Assembly: GCA_947441065.1 (NCBI GenBank)
Contig: CANESI010000005.1
Location: forward strand, 1 to 64,000
Source: Caulobacteraceae bacterium
GTDB taxonomy: Bacteria; Pseudomonadota; Alphaproteobacteria; Caulobacterales; Caulobacteraceae
DNA length: 64,000 bases
Direction of reading: 5' to 3'
Each line of letters starts with the position of its first letter. Position 1 is the stretch's first letter. Position numbers and translations under genes: made by a program. A model generated the notes under the pieces. It saw nothing but the letters and a program-made list of their open reading frames with translations, did not search any database and was not told the DNA's origin. This document shows, in pieces, positions 28,586 through 41,283 of this stretch.

Positions 28586-30421
28586 GTGACCCCAGAAGCC
28601 CATCTTGATCAAGCCCGTGACACCCTGCGCCGCACCTTTGGGCATGGGGATTTTCGGGGTTTGCAGGCGGGCGTCATAGCCGAGGCCCTCGCCGGACGCA
28701 GCGCCTTGGCCGTGCTGCCCACCGGCGGCGGCAAGAGCCTTTGCTATCAGATCCCCAGCATGATCCGGCCCGGCCTCGGCATTGTGGTCTCGCCGCTCAT
28801 TGCCCTGATGGCTGATCAGGTGGCGGGGCTGCAGCAGTCGGGCGTGGCGGCAGAGCGGCTCGATTCGGACACGATGATGGACGACCGCTCGCGCATCTGG
28901 CGACAGATCGAGGCGGGAGAGCTGGACCTGCTCTATATGTCCCCCGAAGGCCTGATGCAGAGCCATATGCTGGACCGGCTGGCCCAAGTCCAGATCGCCC
29001 TGATTGCCGTCGACGAGGCCCACTGTGTCAGCCAATGGGGCCATGATTTCAGGCCCGAATATCGCACCCTTGGCCGCCTGGCTGAAATCTTTCCGACCGT
29101 GCCAAGGCTGGCGGTCACGGCCACCGCCGATGCGCGGACCAGAGACGATATCCGCGCTGAGCTTCACCTGACCGATGCGGCCGAGTTTGTGGACAGTTTC
29201 GCACGGCCCGAACTGGCCCTCAGCGCCGAACGCAAGCGCGGGCGCGGTCATGAGCGGGTCATCGAACTGGTCAAGGAGCGCCGGGGTCGGGCAGGCGTGG
29301 TCTATGCCGGATCGCGCGAGGGCACTGATCTTTTAGCGCAGAAACTCTGTGATCAGGGCATCCCCGCCCTCGCCTACCATGCGGGCCTTGACCGCAAGGT
29401 GCGTGAAGAGCGTTTGACCCGGTTCCTTGATGAGGACGATGCGGTCATGGTCGCCACCATCGCCTTTGGCATGGGCGTCGATAAGCCAGACGTCCGCTTT
29501 GTCATCCATGCCGATCCCCCCGCCTCCATCGAGGCCTATTGGCAAGAGATTGGCCGGGCTGGACGCGACGGCGACCCCGCCGAGGGCATCACCCTCTATG
29601 GCTCTTCGGACATGGCCTGGGCCCTGCGCCGCAGCCAAGGGCGCGATGTCGATGAGGCCGTCAAGCAGGTGCAGGGCCGCAAGCTGCGCCAACTCTATGC
29701 CATGCTCGACGGTATGACCTGCCGCGCCGCCGCCGTGCGCCGCTATTTTGGTGAGACCGGGGCCGAGCCCTGCGGTGTCTGCGATCTTTGCCTGTCGCCG
29801 CCCGTCGGGGTCGATGCCACCGAGGCGGCGCAAAAGGCCCTGTCGGCGGTCCATCGGCTTGGCGGGCGCTATGGCCGAGGCCGGGCCATCGACCATCTCT
29901 TGGGTAAGACCAAGGACCCCGATGCCGTCGAGGTCAGCATGACCACCTTTGGCATTGGCAAGGACCTCAGCGCCGTGGCTTGGCGCGACCTGATGGATCA
30001 GCTTCTGTTCGAAGGGCTCTTGGCGGAAGACCCCAATGATGGCCGCCCCCTGATCCGGCTGGGCGATGCCGAGGGCGTGCGGGCGGTCTATCGCGGCGAG
30101 CGGCGGGTGATGTTGCGCAAACTGACCGAAGATGCCCCCGCCCGCGCGGGCAAGACCCGCCAGACAAGGATGGGCGGCGCCTCGCTGGAGGTGCCGGTCC
30201 ACGACCGCGCCCTGTTCGAGGCCCTGCGCAACTGGCGAAAGTCAGAGGCCGCGCGCCAGCACGTACCGCCCTATGTCATTTTCCATGACCGCACCTTGCT
30301 GGACATCGCCAGCGGCAGACCGACCACGTCATCGGCTCTGGCCAAGACCGGCGGCGTCGGCCAAGGCAAGCTGGACCGCTATGGCGAGGCGGTCTTGAAG
30401 GTGGTTCGCGATACTGAATAG
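28586..30421 (+). CDS. recQ: ATP-dependent DNA helicase RecQ
   Basis: 611 residues; 3'-5' helicase in recombination and fork repair. Helicase core: LPTGGGKSLCYQIP, DEAHCVSQWGHDFRPEY (motif II plus aromatic-rich loop), GMGVDKPDVRFV and QEIGRAGRDG. The RQC zinc site is CGVCDLC after RRYFGE; the HRDC domain (about 525-605) begins near LFEALRNWRKSEA. Starts with GTG; no clear Shine-Dalgarno. Confidence 0.95.
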   Translation: MTPEAHLDQARDTLRRTFGHGDFRGLQAGVIAEALAGRSALAVLPTGGGKSLCYQIPSMIRPGLGIVVSPLIALMADQVAGLQQSGVAAERLDSDTMMDDRSRIWRQIEAGELDLLYMSPEGLMQSHMLDRLAQVQIALIAVDEAHCVSQWGHDFRPEYRTLGRLAEIFPTVPRLAVTATADARTRDDIRAELHLTDAAEFVDSFARPELALSAERKRGRGHERVIELVKERRGRAGVVYAGSREGTDLLAQKLCDQGIPALAYHAGLDRKVREERLTRFLDEDDAVMVATIAFGMGVDKPDVRFVIHADPPASIEAYWQEIGRAGRDGDPAEGITLYGSSDMAWALRRSQGRDVDEAVKQVQGRKLRQLYAMLDGMTCRAAAVRRYFGETGAEPCGVCDLCLSPPVGVDATEAAQKALSAVHRLGGRYGRGRAIDHLLGKTKDPDAVEVSMTTFGIGKDLSAVAWRDLMDQLLFEGLLAEDPNDGRPLIRLGDAEGVRAVYRGERRVMLRKLTEDAPARAGKTRQTRMGGASLEVPVHDRALFEALRNWRKSEAARQHVPPYVIFHDRTLLDIASGRPTTSSALAKTGGVGQGKLDRYGEAVLKVVRDTE

Positions 30422-30427
30422 CGGGCC

Positions 30428-31231
30428 TTAGCCCACAAAGGCCCGTTCGATGACGAAATCGCCGGGTTCAGCATTAGAACCCTCGACCAGGCCATGGGCC
30501 TCTAACATGGCCGCCACATCCTTGATCATGGCCATACTGCCGCAGATCATGGCCCGGTCTTCGGCGGCATCGAAGGTCGTCCGATCAAGGCCCAGGTCGC
30601 GGAACAGTTCCCCGCTGGCGGCACGATCCGTGATCCGGCCCTGACGCTCAAAGGGCTCGCGGGTGACGGTGGGGTAATAGACAAGCTGGGTTCTGGCCTG
30701 CTCGCCGACCAGCTCATCCTCGAAAATGTCCTTCTCGAACAGGTCGCGATAGGCCAGCTCGGCCACTTCGCGCACCGTATGGACGATAATGACCTGTTCA
30801 AACCGCTCATAGGTTTCCGGATCGCGCGCGACGCTGAGGAACGGGGCAAGGCCAGTGCCGGTGCTGATCAAGAACAGCCGCTTGCCGCCCTTGAGCGCGT
30901 CGAGCACGAGCGTTCCGGTCGGCTTCTTGCCCATCAGCACCTCGTCGCCGGGCTGGATGTTCAAGAGGTGCGAGGTCAGCGGACCGTCGGGAACCTTGAT
31001 CGACAGGAACTCGATCTCGTCGGCAAAGCCGGGACTGGCGATGGAATAGGCCCGCAGGATCGGCTTGGGCTCCAGCGCCAGCCCGATCATGATGAACTCA
31101 CCCGAGCGAAACCGCAGGCTCGCCGGACGGCTAATGGCAAAGCTAAACAACCGGTTCGTCCAGTGCTTCACCCACAGAACAGTCTGATGATTATAGGGCG
31201 AAGGCTTGGCCTCAGGCGCAGGGGTGGTCAT
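30428..31231 (-). CDS. fpr: Ferredoxin--NADP+ reductase
   Basis: 267 residues; flavoenzyme passing electrons between NADPH and ferredoxin/flavodoxin. FAD motif LRAYSIASP, phosphate loop LTSHLL, NADP site STGTGLAPFLSVARDP and the C-terminal ERAFVG typical of the bacterial Fpr subclass. Close to the Rhodobacter-type enzyme in size. The leader upstream contains a hairpin with T6 on the same strand (31333-31356). Confidence 0.93.
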   Translation of the reverse strand: MTTPAPEAKPSPYNHQTVLWVKHWTNRLFSFAISRPASLRFRSGEFIMIGLALEPKPILRAYSIASPGFADEIEFLSIKVPDGPLTSHLLNIQPGDEVLMGKKPTGTLVLDALKGGKRLFLISTGTGLAPFLSVARDPETYERFEQVIIVHTVREVAELAYRDLFEKDIFEDELVGEQARTQLVYYPTVTREPFERQGRITDRAASGELFRDLGLDRTTFDAAEDRAMICGSMAMIKDVAAMLEAHGLVEGSNAEPGDFVIERAFVG

Positions 31232-31332
31232 GGACGGTCTTTCGATATCGGAGCCTTGGGAGTTAAGGGCCCATCCCTATTGAACAGTTCTAAACCTCAA
31301 GGCCTTGCGCCAAAGGCGCTGTGACCCCTAAC

Positions 31333-31356
31333 AAAAAACCCGCCAGTCCGGCGGGT
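31333..31356 (-). terminator. Terminator or attenuator on the minus strand, ahead of fpr
   Basis: ACCCGCC-AGTCC-GGCGGGT with TTTTTT following on the minus strand. No annotated minus-strand gene lies upstream of it; the nearest coding sequence there is on the plus strand. It could end an unseen minus-strand small RNA from within 31357-31660 or act as an attenuator in the fpr leader. Confidence 0.6.
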
Positions 31357-31442
31357 CTTGCAATTCCAAAGTCCTCAGGGGGAGATTTTACCCAGCAAAG
31401 GCCCGAGGTACTACGCAGTTTTTCTATGAGCGAAGCGAGCAA

Positions 31443-31562
31443 ATGTCAAACTTTCAGACCTTGGCGGAGGCCGGAAAGAACCTGTCAGAGGCACGAGTGG
31501 AAAGGGCCTACGTGCCCGAGCTGGTTCTGAAAATTGATGCAACAGAGAAAACTTCGCTTTAA
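31443..31562 (+). CDS. Possible 39-residue small protein
   Basis: Open frame MSNFQTLAEAGKNLSEARVE... ending KIDATEKTSL, mixed charge and helical in look, with only a weak purine-rich sequence upstream. The frame stays open about 60 bases further 5'. It may be a real small gene, a remnant of a larger one, or chance. The rest of the gap 31232-31671 is AT-rich toward its right end and shows no other gene. Confidence 0.22.
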   Translation: MSNFQTLAEAGKNLSEARVERAYVPELVLKIDATEKTSL

Positions 31563-31671
31563 ACTCCTCGAAAGTGTTAAATTATTTTTTCATACGGGAG
31601 TTGTATTTATATGCGAAAATGCCATCATGGCGTGAAAATTTATTCTTTGTATCTAATTTTAGGAGATGGTT

Positions 31672-32904
31672 ATGGTTCGCTCAACTCTGCGCCCACTCTT
31701 GGCTGCAAGCTCGGCTGTGGTTCTGTCTGCCTGCGCCTTCGCAAAGCCCTATGAAATGTCCTTCCCTAAACCGGCGGGGAATACAGCAGCGCTTCGATCT
31801 AGTGCTACAATTTGCGAAGCGGCCTTCTCGGCACCAGGAGACTCTGACAAGGTCCTGATGTGTCTTCAGGCCCGTGGCTATGACTGGGACGTTAGAGGCT
31901 TTACCATCCGCCAACAGTCCGGACTTGCCGGACATATGTCCATTCCGGCGGCGGCTATGGCCGTTGGTCTGGCGGCGGCTGGTAACACCAGTGATATTGT
32001 TCCCATAATGGGCATTGCCGGTGGTTCTTACCTTGCACATGCTGGGTCCTATGCGAGACCTGATCAGGCACAGGTCTATGAACTGGCGGCTGACGCTTAT
32101 CGGTGTTTGGTGGCTGGTGCTGCGGACTGGAAATCAGATGGTCTTGATGATGCGTACAAAGACTTGAAATCTGTATCAGAAGTAATAAAGAATTTATCTA
32201 TAAAAACCGATAAAAGTACTGAGGCTCAAAAAAGATTTGCAGATGCAAATGTTATTTACGGTCGAGTTAAAGGTGCCAATGGATTAATACTTCTTCGGCA
32301 ATCTAATGCTGTAGAGACAGCGGCACGCACAGCAATAGGCGACAGACTGCCTTCTGCTCAGGCCGTAGCCGCCAGTGTGGGCTTTGTGACGAAAATTCCA
32401 ACGCCGGTAGCCATTAGGAACGAAATTCCGCCAACGGGCAGCGATTTATTAGACACCAAAGAAAAATCTTTTGACGGCAAGCTAAAAAGCCTCACCTCGA
32501 ATCAGTACCAAAAAGAACATGATGCAGTTGATAGATTTAATAAGGCGGAAGAGTATTTTTACATTGTCCTAAAAGCTCATCAACTCAACCCTCAAAAAAT
32601 TACCATAGACTGCCGGTTTAATCCTTCAAGCACCCCGCAGTTAACGGCACCGGCAGAAATAGTTTTAGATGCCACTAACAAAGCTGGCTTCGTGCTTAAG
32701 GGCGGGGTTCCCCCCTATGGTTATCTTCCTCTGCCCGACAAGGTTAAGGTCACTATTACCCCCCTAACGGCTAACGCCGCTCACATAGCGATAGATTTGA
32801 ACGGGTTTAGCGGAGATGGGCCGTGGGAAGTCACGATTATCGACGCCTCTCAAGCCGGGGATACTCGAACCATTTTGGTCAAAAAACCCGCAAAGACGGA
32901 ATAG
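31672..32904 (+). CDS. Lipoprotein of unknown function in an AT-rich islet
   Basis: 410 residues. Signal peptide with lipobox LSAC (Cys about 22). Segments seen: a small Cys-containing domain with CLQARGYDWDVRGFTIRQQ (about 60-80), a Gly/Ala-rich hydrophobic stretch with MSIPAAAMAVGLAAAGNT, a charged helical middle (about 160-320), and a C-terminal beta-rich domain with LKGGVPPYGYLP and GPWEVTIIDAS that recalls bacterial Ig-like folds. AGGAG precedes ATG 31672. The gene and its upstream region are clearly richer in A and T than both neighbours, suggesting acquisition by transfer. I do not recognise the family. Confidence 0.8.
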   Translation: MVRSTLRPLLAASSAVVLSACAFAKPYEMSFPKPAGNTAALRSSATICEAAFSAPGDSDKVLMCLQARGYDWDVRGFTIRQQSGLAGHMSIPAAAMAVGLAAAGNTSDIVPIMGIAGGSYLAHAGSYARPDQAQVYELAADAYRCLVAGAADWKSDGLDDAYKDLKSVSEVIKNLSIKTDKSTEAQKRFADANVIYGRVKGANGLILLRQSNAVETAARTAIGDRLPSAQAVAASVGFVTKIPTPVAIRNEIPPTGSDLLDTKEKSFDGKLKSLTSNQYQKEHDAVDRFNKAEEYFYIVLKAHQLNPQKITIDCRFNPSSTPQLTAPAEIVLDATNKAGFVLKGGVPPYGYLPLPDKVKVTITPLTANAAHIAIDLNGFSGDGPWEVTIIDASQAGDTRTILVKKPAKTE

Positions 32905-32946
32905 TTAGCCTCGTCAGTCCACGGGCAAGATCACGACTCCCGCCGC

Positions 32947-36584
<3,638 letters not shown>

Positions 36585-36598
36585 AGCTGGCGCCGCGA

Positions 36599-37717
36599 TC
36601 AAACCCGCAGCGGCATCAGCACGTAGCGCACGCCCGCATCGGCGGGGTCGAGCACGAGGGTTGGCGAGGCGGGATCAGCAAAGCGGAACTCGGCCGTATT
36701 TTCCTGAATCTGACCGGCGACATCGAGCAGATAGCGGGCATTAAAGCCAATCTCGAAGCCTTCACCCTCATAGTCGACCTCGACCTCTTCGACGGCCTGA
36801 CCGGCTTCCATATTGCGCACGGTCAAGATCACGCGTCCGGGCTCAACCGCCATCTTCACCGAGCGGGACTTCTCCGCCGAGATGGTGGCCACGCGGTCAA
36901 CGGCGGCTGCGAACAGAGCATTATCGACGATCAGGACGCGGTTATTGTCGCGCGGAATGACCCGGGCATAGTCAGGGAACGAGCCATCAATGACCTTAGA
37001 GGTCAGGGCCGCACGGCCAAAGTTGAAGCGAACCTTGGCGGGCGACAGATGCAGCTCAACCGTCTCGCCAGCCGTTTCCAAGAGGCGGCGCGCCTCCTGA
37101 ACGGTCTTGCGCGGCACGATCACGCCGGGCGAGCCTGCGGCTCCCTCAGGCGCTGGCATTTCGGCCAAGGCCAGACGGTGTCCGTCGGTGGCCACAGCGC
37201 GCAGCTTGGTCTCGCCGTTCTCGACCACCGTGTGCAGATAGAGGCCATTGAGATAGTATCGGGTCTCTTCGGTCGAGATTGCAAAGCGGGTCTTGTCGAT
37301 CAAGCGCATCAGATCGCCCGTATCGACCAACAGGTGGCTCGACAGGCCTTCGGACGACATGACCGGGAAATCACCCGCAGGCAGGACCGGCAGATTAAAG
37401 CGCGAGCGGCCCGCCGACACGGTCAGGCGCGGATCGTCACCGTCGAAGGACAGCTCGACCTCGGCGCCATCGGGCAGCTTGCGGACAATTTCGTAGAGGG
37501 TATGGGCCGGGGCGGTGATCTGACCGGGGACCTCGACACGGGCCGAGACCTCGTCGGTGATCTCCATATCCAGATCGGTGGCCGAGAAGGTCAGGGCCCG
37601 GTGGCTGGCCGACAAAAGGACGTTGGAGAGAATGGGTATGGTGTTGCGGCGCTCAACAACGCTTTGCACATGTCCCAGAGCCTTAAGTAGGGCTGCCCGT
37701 TCAATAGTCAGCTTCAT
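36599..37717 (-). CDS. dnaN: DNA polymerase III beta clamp
   Basis: 372 residues, three repeated clamp domains. [30 protein letters not shown] at the start and YVLMPLRV at the end are diagnostic. Sliding clamp for Pol III; also regulates DnaA via RIDA. About 180 bp separates it from dnaA. Confidence 0.98.
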   Translation of the reverse strand: MKLTIERAALLKALGHVQSVVERRNTIPILSNVLLSASHRALTFSATDLDMEITDEVSARVEVPGQITAPAHTLYEIVRKLPDGAEVELSFDGDDPRLTVSAGRSRFNLPVLPAGDFPVMSSEGLSSHLLVDTGDLMRLIDKTRFAISTEETRYYLNGLYLHTVVENGETKLRAVATDGHRLALAEMPAPEGAAGSPGVIVPRKTVQEARRLLETAGETVELHLSPAKVRFNFGRAALTSKVIDGSFPDYARVIPRDNNRVLIVDNALFAAAVDRVATISAEKSRSVKMAVEPGRVILTVRNMEAGQAVEEVEVDYEGEGFEIGFNARYLLDVAGQIQENTAEFRFADPASPTLVLDPADAGVRYVLMPLRV

Positions 37718-37901
37718 CTTGTCTTCCGATCCGCAGGCCTAGGAAAATCTCTCCTGAGGCCATGAGAAATGCTTCCCTGCGGAACGACCGGAAAGGATAA
37801 GAATCCTGTCGGCAGGGTTACCGAGATTAGCTGAAATGACGCGTTGGGGAAGGGGGGCGAGCGCGGAATCTCGCTCCTATCCCCCAAGGTTAACAGTTTC
37901 T

Positions 37902-39401
37902 TTAGCCGCGCAGCTTGCGGATAAGGGTTTCGAGGTCGCGTGCCAACTGTGGATCTTCGGCGCGGAGGGCCTCAATACGGCGCACAGCGTGCAAAACCGT
38001 CGTGTGATCGCGGCCCCCAAAACGGCGCCCAATGTCAGGCAAGGAGCGCGTGGTCAATTGCTTGGCCAACCACATGGCCGCCTGCCGAGGGCGGGCGATG
38101 GAGCGATTGCGGCGCTCGGAGATCAGGTCGACCTGCTTGAGACCGAAATGTTCCGAGGTGGCCTTTTGGATATCATCAATGGTGATGCGCTTTTCCCCGC
38201 CGCGCAGATGCGGGCGAAGGATGGCTTGGGCCTCATCCAAGGTCAGGCGCGACACGCCTTCGCCAACGCGGGCCACCAGGGTGTTGAGCGCGCCCTCCAA
38301 TTCACGCACGCTTTCGGTAAAGCGATCGGCGAGAAATTGCAGAACCTCTGGACGGGCGCTGGCCCCGATCAGGCCCTGCTGACGACCCAGAAGGTCGAGC
38401 TTCTTTTCCAAAATGCCCAGACGCAAGGTGCGGTCTGCCGGTTCAATGCCGCAGACCAGACCCGCTTGCAGATGGGAGCGAAGGCGCGCATCGATCTCGT
38501 CAAGGGCCGCTGGGGCCCGATCCGATGAGAAGACCACCCGGCGACCATCTTCCATCAGGGCGGTCAGGGTGTGGAACAGTTCTTCTTGGGTCGACTGTTT
38601 GCCACCGACAAAATGGACATCATCGATCAAGAGAAGGTCAGCCGCGCGCAGCTCTTCCTTGAAGGCCGCCGTCTGCTTGTCCATCACCGCGCGCACGAAG
38701 GTCGAGAGGAACCGTTCGGCGGTCAGATAGATGACCCGCTTGTCCGGTGCCGTCCGCATGGCTTCCCAGGCCATGGCATTGAGCAGGTGGGTCTTGCCAA
38801 AGCCATAGGGCCCATGGATCAGGACGGGATTGAAGTGCCCATCACTCCAAGAGGCCACGCGCTTGGCAACCGCAAGCGCAAATTCATTGGCTGGCCCGGC
38901 AACGAAGCTGTCGAAGGTGAACCGTTCCTGCAGACCGGCCATGCGAGGCGCGCGCACATCGCCTGAAACGGTAGGCGCCGATGAGGTCGGCATGTCCGAC
39001 GAGACGGGCTCAATAAATTCGATCAGATCTTGGTTGGCCAGGTCCAAGCTGGCGCTGGCGGCCTGACGGGCAGCACCGGCCAAACCAACATCGGCTTCAA
39101 ACTCTACGCGTGACTTAAGATCCAAGCGGCGGCCTTCGGGATCATTCATCGCCCAAAGTTCGCAAATCCGGCGCCAAGCATTGCGGCGGATCCAGTCCCG
39201 CGCAATGCCGGTTGGCGTCACAATGACAAAATGTCCGCTGCTCGATTCGCGCAAGGCCGCTTGAGACAGCCAAGAGCCGTAGGTGTCGTCGCCCAATTCA
39301 GATTTCAAAGCCGCACAGGCCCGGTTCCACAGGGTTCCTGCCTTGGTGACCGTTGGGGACTCCGCCTGAATCTGAATTGCCGCCCCCTTTGAAACCGTCA
39401 T
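37902..39401 (-). CDS. dnaA: Replication initiator DnaA
   Basis: 499 residues. Domain I (about 20-100) holds WNRACAALKSEL and WIRRNAWRRI; a Ser/Ala-rich linker follows; the AAA+ domain starts at FTFDSFVAGPANEFA with Walker A GPYGFGKTH and Walker B LLIDDVHFVGGK; domain IV ends with RSLPDIGRRFGGRDHTTVLHA, the DnaA-box reader. The phosphate loop reads GPYGFGKT where GGxGLGKT is usual. The upstream region carries a probable promoter with GANTC sites, in line with CcrM/GcrA-timed expression in Caulobacterales. Confidence 0.98.
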   Translation of the reverse strand: MTVSKGAAIQIQAESPTVTKAGTLWNRACAALKSELGDDTYGSWLSQAALRESSSGHFVIVTPTGIARDWIRRNAWRRICELWAMNDPEGRRLDLKSRVEFEADVGLAGAARQAASASLDLANQDLIEFIEPVSSDMPTSSAPTVSGDVRAPRMAGLQERFTFDSFVAGPANEFALAVAKRVASWSDGHFNPVLIHGPYGFGKTHLLNAMAWEAMRTAPDKRVIYLTAERFLSTFVRAVMDKQTAAFKEELRAADLLLIDDVHFVGGKQSTQEELFHTLTALMEDGRRVVFSSDRAPAALDEIDARLRSHLQAGLVCGIEPADRTLRLGILEKKLDLLGRQQGLIGASARPEVLQFLADRFTESVRELEGALNTLVARVGEGVSRLTLDEAQAILRPHLRGGEKRITIDDIQKATSEHFGLKQVDLISERRNRSIARPRQAAMWLAKQLTTRSLPDIGRRFGGRDHTTVLHAVRRIEALRAEDPQLARDLETLIRKLRG

Positions 39402-39704
39402 AAACCCGCCCCGTCAGCCGTCCAAACTCCACCCCCAAGGATGAAATCTTATTTTAAAACCTAAGGGTTTTGTTTTCGGCCGAACGCAGCAGAAAAGCCG
39501 CATTCAAAATCCAGCCAAAAAAACCCGCCCTCCTCCAGTCGATGAGGCCTACTCGAAATGGAGGCCTCAATCCCATCCAGCACCGAAGCGCGGCGGCAAC
39601 TCGAAGATAAACCCAAAAAAACATACAGTTAGCCCTCGCAGAACTGACTATAGCTCCGCGTCGTCGTTTTCATCCGTGGTGAGATGGAAGACGTTAGTGA
39701 AGCA

Positions 39705-39741
39705 ACATTAGCCTCGCCGCCGGGCCGGTCAACGGGGATTC
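39705..39741 (-). promoter_or_regulatory. Predicted dnaA promoter with a CcrM (GANTC) site
   Basis: On the minus strand TTGACC (39732-39727), a 16-base spacer and TAATGT (39710-39705). GATTC at 39737-39741 lies 5 bases upstream of the -35 box and a second GANTC (GACTC) at 39769-39773. Transcription would start near 39698, leaving a leader of about 300 bases. The remainder of the 536-bp gap 39402-39937 is AT-rich and shows no gene and no cluster of DnaA boxes. Confidence 0.5.
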
Positions 39742-39849
39742 TTCGCTTTTTTTGGTGATATTTTTGTTGACTCTAAAAAGCTCCACAAATGCCTAGGGCT
39801 AACAAAATTACTCTCTGTTCACGGCTCAATTTTTTCACGCAAACAAGCA

Positions 39850-39881
39850 AAAGCCGACGGTGCAGGCGCACAGTCGGCTTT
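39850..39881 (-). terminator. Rho-independent terminator of rpsT
   Basis: AAAGCCGAC ... GTCGGCTTT with a nested GTGC-AGGC-GCAC stem; on the minus strand TTTTGCTTGTTT follows. Confidence 0.8.
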
Positions 39882-39937
39882 AAATTACTGAATAATTACT
39901 TAGCTTTAGCTAAAGTACGACCCAGAGTCGGTACGGC

Positions 39938-40207
39938 TTAAGCTGCGTCGAGCTTCTTAAGTTGTGCGGCTAAACGTGACACCTTCCGTGAGCCGGTGTT
40001 CTTGTGAACAACGCCCTTGGACACGGCCCGCATCAGCTCCGATTGAGCCTCAACAAAGGCACCCTTAGCAGCGGCGACATCACCAGCCGACAGGGCCTCT
40101 TCAAACTTGCGCAGGAAGGTGCGAACGCGCGAACGACGCGCCTTATTGACCTCAGTGCGGTGCTCAATCTTGCGGATCGCCTTCTTGGCGCCGGGCGTAT
40201 TGGCCAT
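39938..40207 (-). CDS. rpsT: 30S ribosomal protein S20
   Basis: 89 residues, basic and helical: [32 protein letters not shown], and [21 protein letters not shown], the full S20 signature. Binds 16S rRNA. Its place upstream of dnaA is conserved in Caulobacterales. Confidence 0.98.
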   Translation of the reverse strand: MANTPGAKKAIRKIEHRTEVNKARRSRVRTFLRKFEEALSAGDVAAAKGAFVEAQSELMRAVSKGVVHKNTGSRKVSRLAAQLKKLDAA

Positions 40208-40353
40208 GTGTTTAGAACCTTCGATGCGGACAAGCGCTTATCGCGTCGTGCGAGGGCGCTGAATTCAAGAGTGCGCGGATATACTGAAAGCCAAGGCCCA
40301 CGTCAACGCAGCAGTCTAAGCTTCTTTTCAGAATCTCGGTCAAGCCCCGCGGA

Positions 40354-41247
40354 TCACGGCCCCTCGACCCGATAGCCGAGCCGTCGAAGCCGCTCTGGCA
40401 CGCCGTCCTTGCCCAGCAAATGACCAACCCCGACAATCATGACGGTTCGGCCACCGCTAGCCATACGCTGCTTAATCGCCTCGACCCAGCGCAAATTGCG
40501 CTCACGGATCAGGGTCTCATAGAGCCTTGGGGTCTGCGCTCTGATCGGCAGCAGGGCTTGGCGCTCAAGGGCCTGAAGATCCGCCGCCATCCACGAGGCC
40601 AGAAGGGCCTCATAGGTGTCGGGCTCCTCATCCATTCGCCTCAAGGCCTCTTCAACCGAGGCGATCTGGTCGGCTTCGCTGACATTGGCCATGAAATCGA
40701 TCTGCTGCTCCGGCGTCTCAAAGGCGCGGCGCTCTATGTCTGGGCCCAGTTCAGCAGCAAGGACCTGCTCAACCCCCGTCGTTGCCCGCGCACCCTGACG
40801 CTGGAAATCAGCAACCGATAAGGAGGCCTCCGCCAACCAGGGCCGAAAGGGCTCAAGCTGCTCAGGTCGAAGGCCCGCGCGGACCGCGACCCGGCCTAGC
40901 CGTTCGCGCCCCACCGCCGAAAGCTTGTGGCTTAGAGAAACGCCCTTTGGCAGAAGGCCCTTTTCGAGGGCCAACTGCGCCGCGCGCGATTGGGTCCCCG
41001 GATCAATGGGAAGCTCAAACCAAACATCATCAGCCTTGCCAAGGGCCGCGCCAAGGGCCCGTGGCTGCCACTCCAAATCGCTGGGCAGGACATGGACGGA
41101 CCCAAAGAGCACAAGTTCTGAATCGGCATCTCGCACGATCCAGAGGGGCGGTAAGGCAAGGCAAGGCCCCGCCATCAAGGCCATCACACCGCCAAGCGCG
41201 ATGATGCGCGCACGCCAATAGGCCAAGGGGGTCTCAAACAGGGTCAA
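40354..41247 (-). CDS. TraB/GumN family protein, exported
   Basis: 297 residues. A TTG start gives a signal peptide ending CLA (about residue 31). LVLFGSVHVLPSDLEW carries the conserved GSxH; FELPID, MIVGVGHLLGKDGVPERLRRLGY at the C terminus (second conserved His) complete the Tiki/TraB-like metal site. Bacterial GumN proteins are thought to be periplasmic metalloproteases; substrate unknown. Confidence 0.85.
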   Translation of the reverse strand: MTLFETPLAYWRARIIALGGVMALMAGPCLALPPLWIVRDADSELVLFGSVHVLPSDLEWQPRALGAALGKADDVWFELPIDPGTQSRAAQLALEKGLLPKGVSLSHKLSAVGRERLGRVAVRAGLRPEQLEPFRPWLAEASLSVADFQRQGARATTGVEQVLAAELGPDIERRAFETPEQQIDFMANVSEADQIASVEEALRRMDEEPDTYEALLASWMAADLQALERQALLPIRAQTPRLYETLIRERNLRWVEAIKQRMASGGRTVMIVGVGHLLGKDGVPERLRRLGYRVEGP

Positions 41248-41283
41248 ACGGGCGCGCTCACTGCCGACCTTGCGGCCGGTCCC

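Noticed and set aside
31357-31560. tmRNA, 6S RNA, RNase P RNA or SRP RNA on the minus strand
   Set aside because: The terminator invited this, but none of the diagnostic sequences (tag frame, SRP loop, RNase P core) could be found.
39402-39937. Possible replication origin in the AT-rich dnaA-rpsT gap
   Set aside because: No cluster of DnaA boxes (TTATCCACA-like) was seen, only loose partial matches. In Caulobacter the origin lies some kilobases from dnaA, so it may be outside the window.
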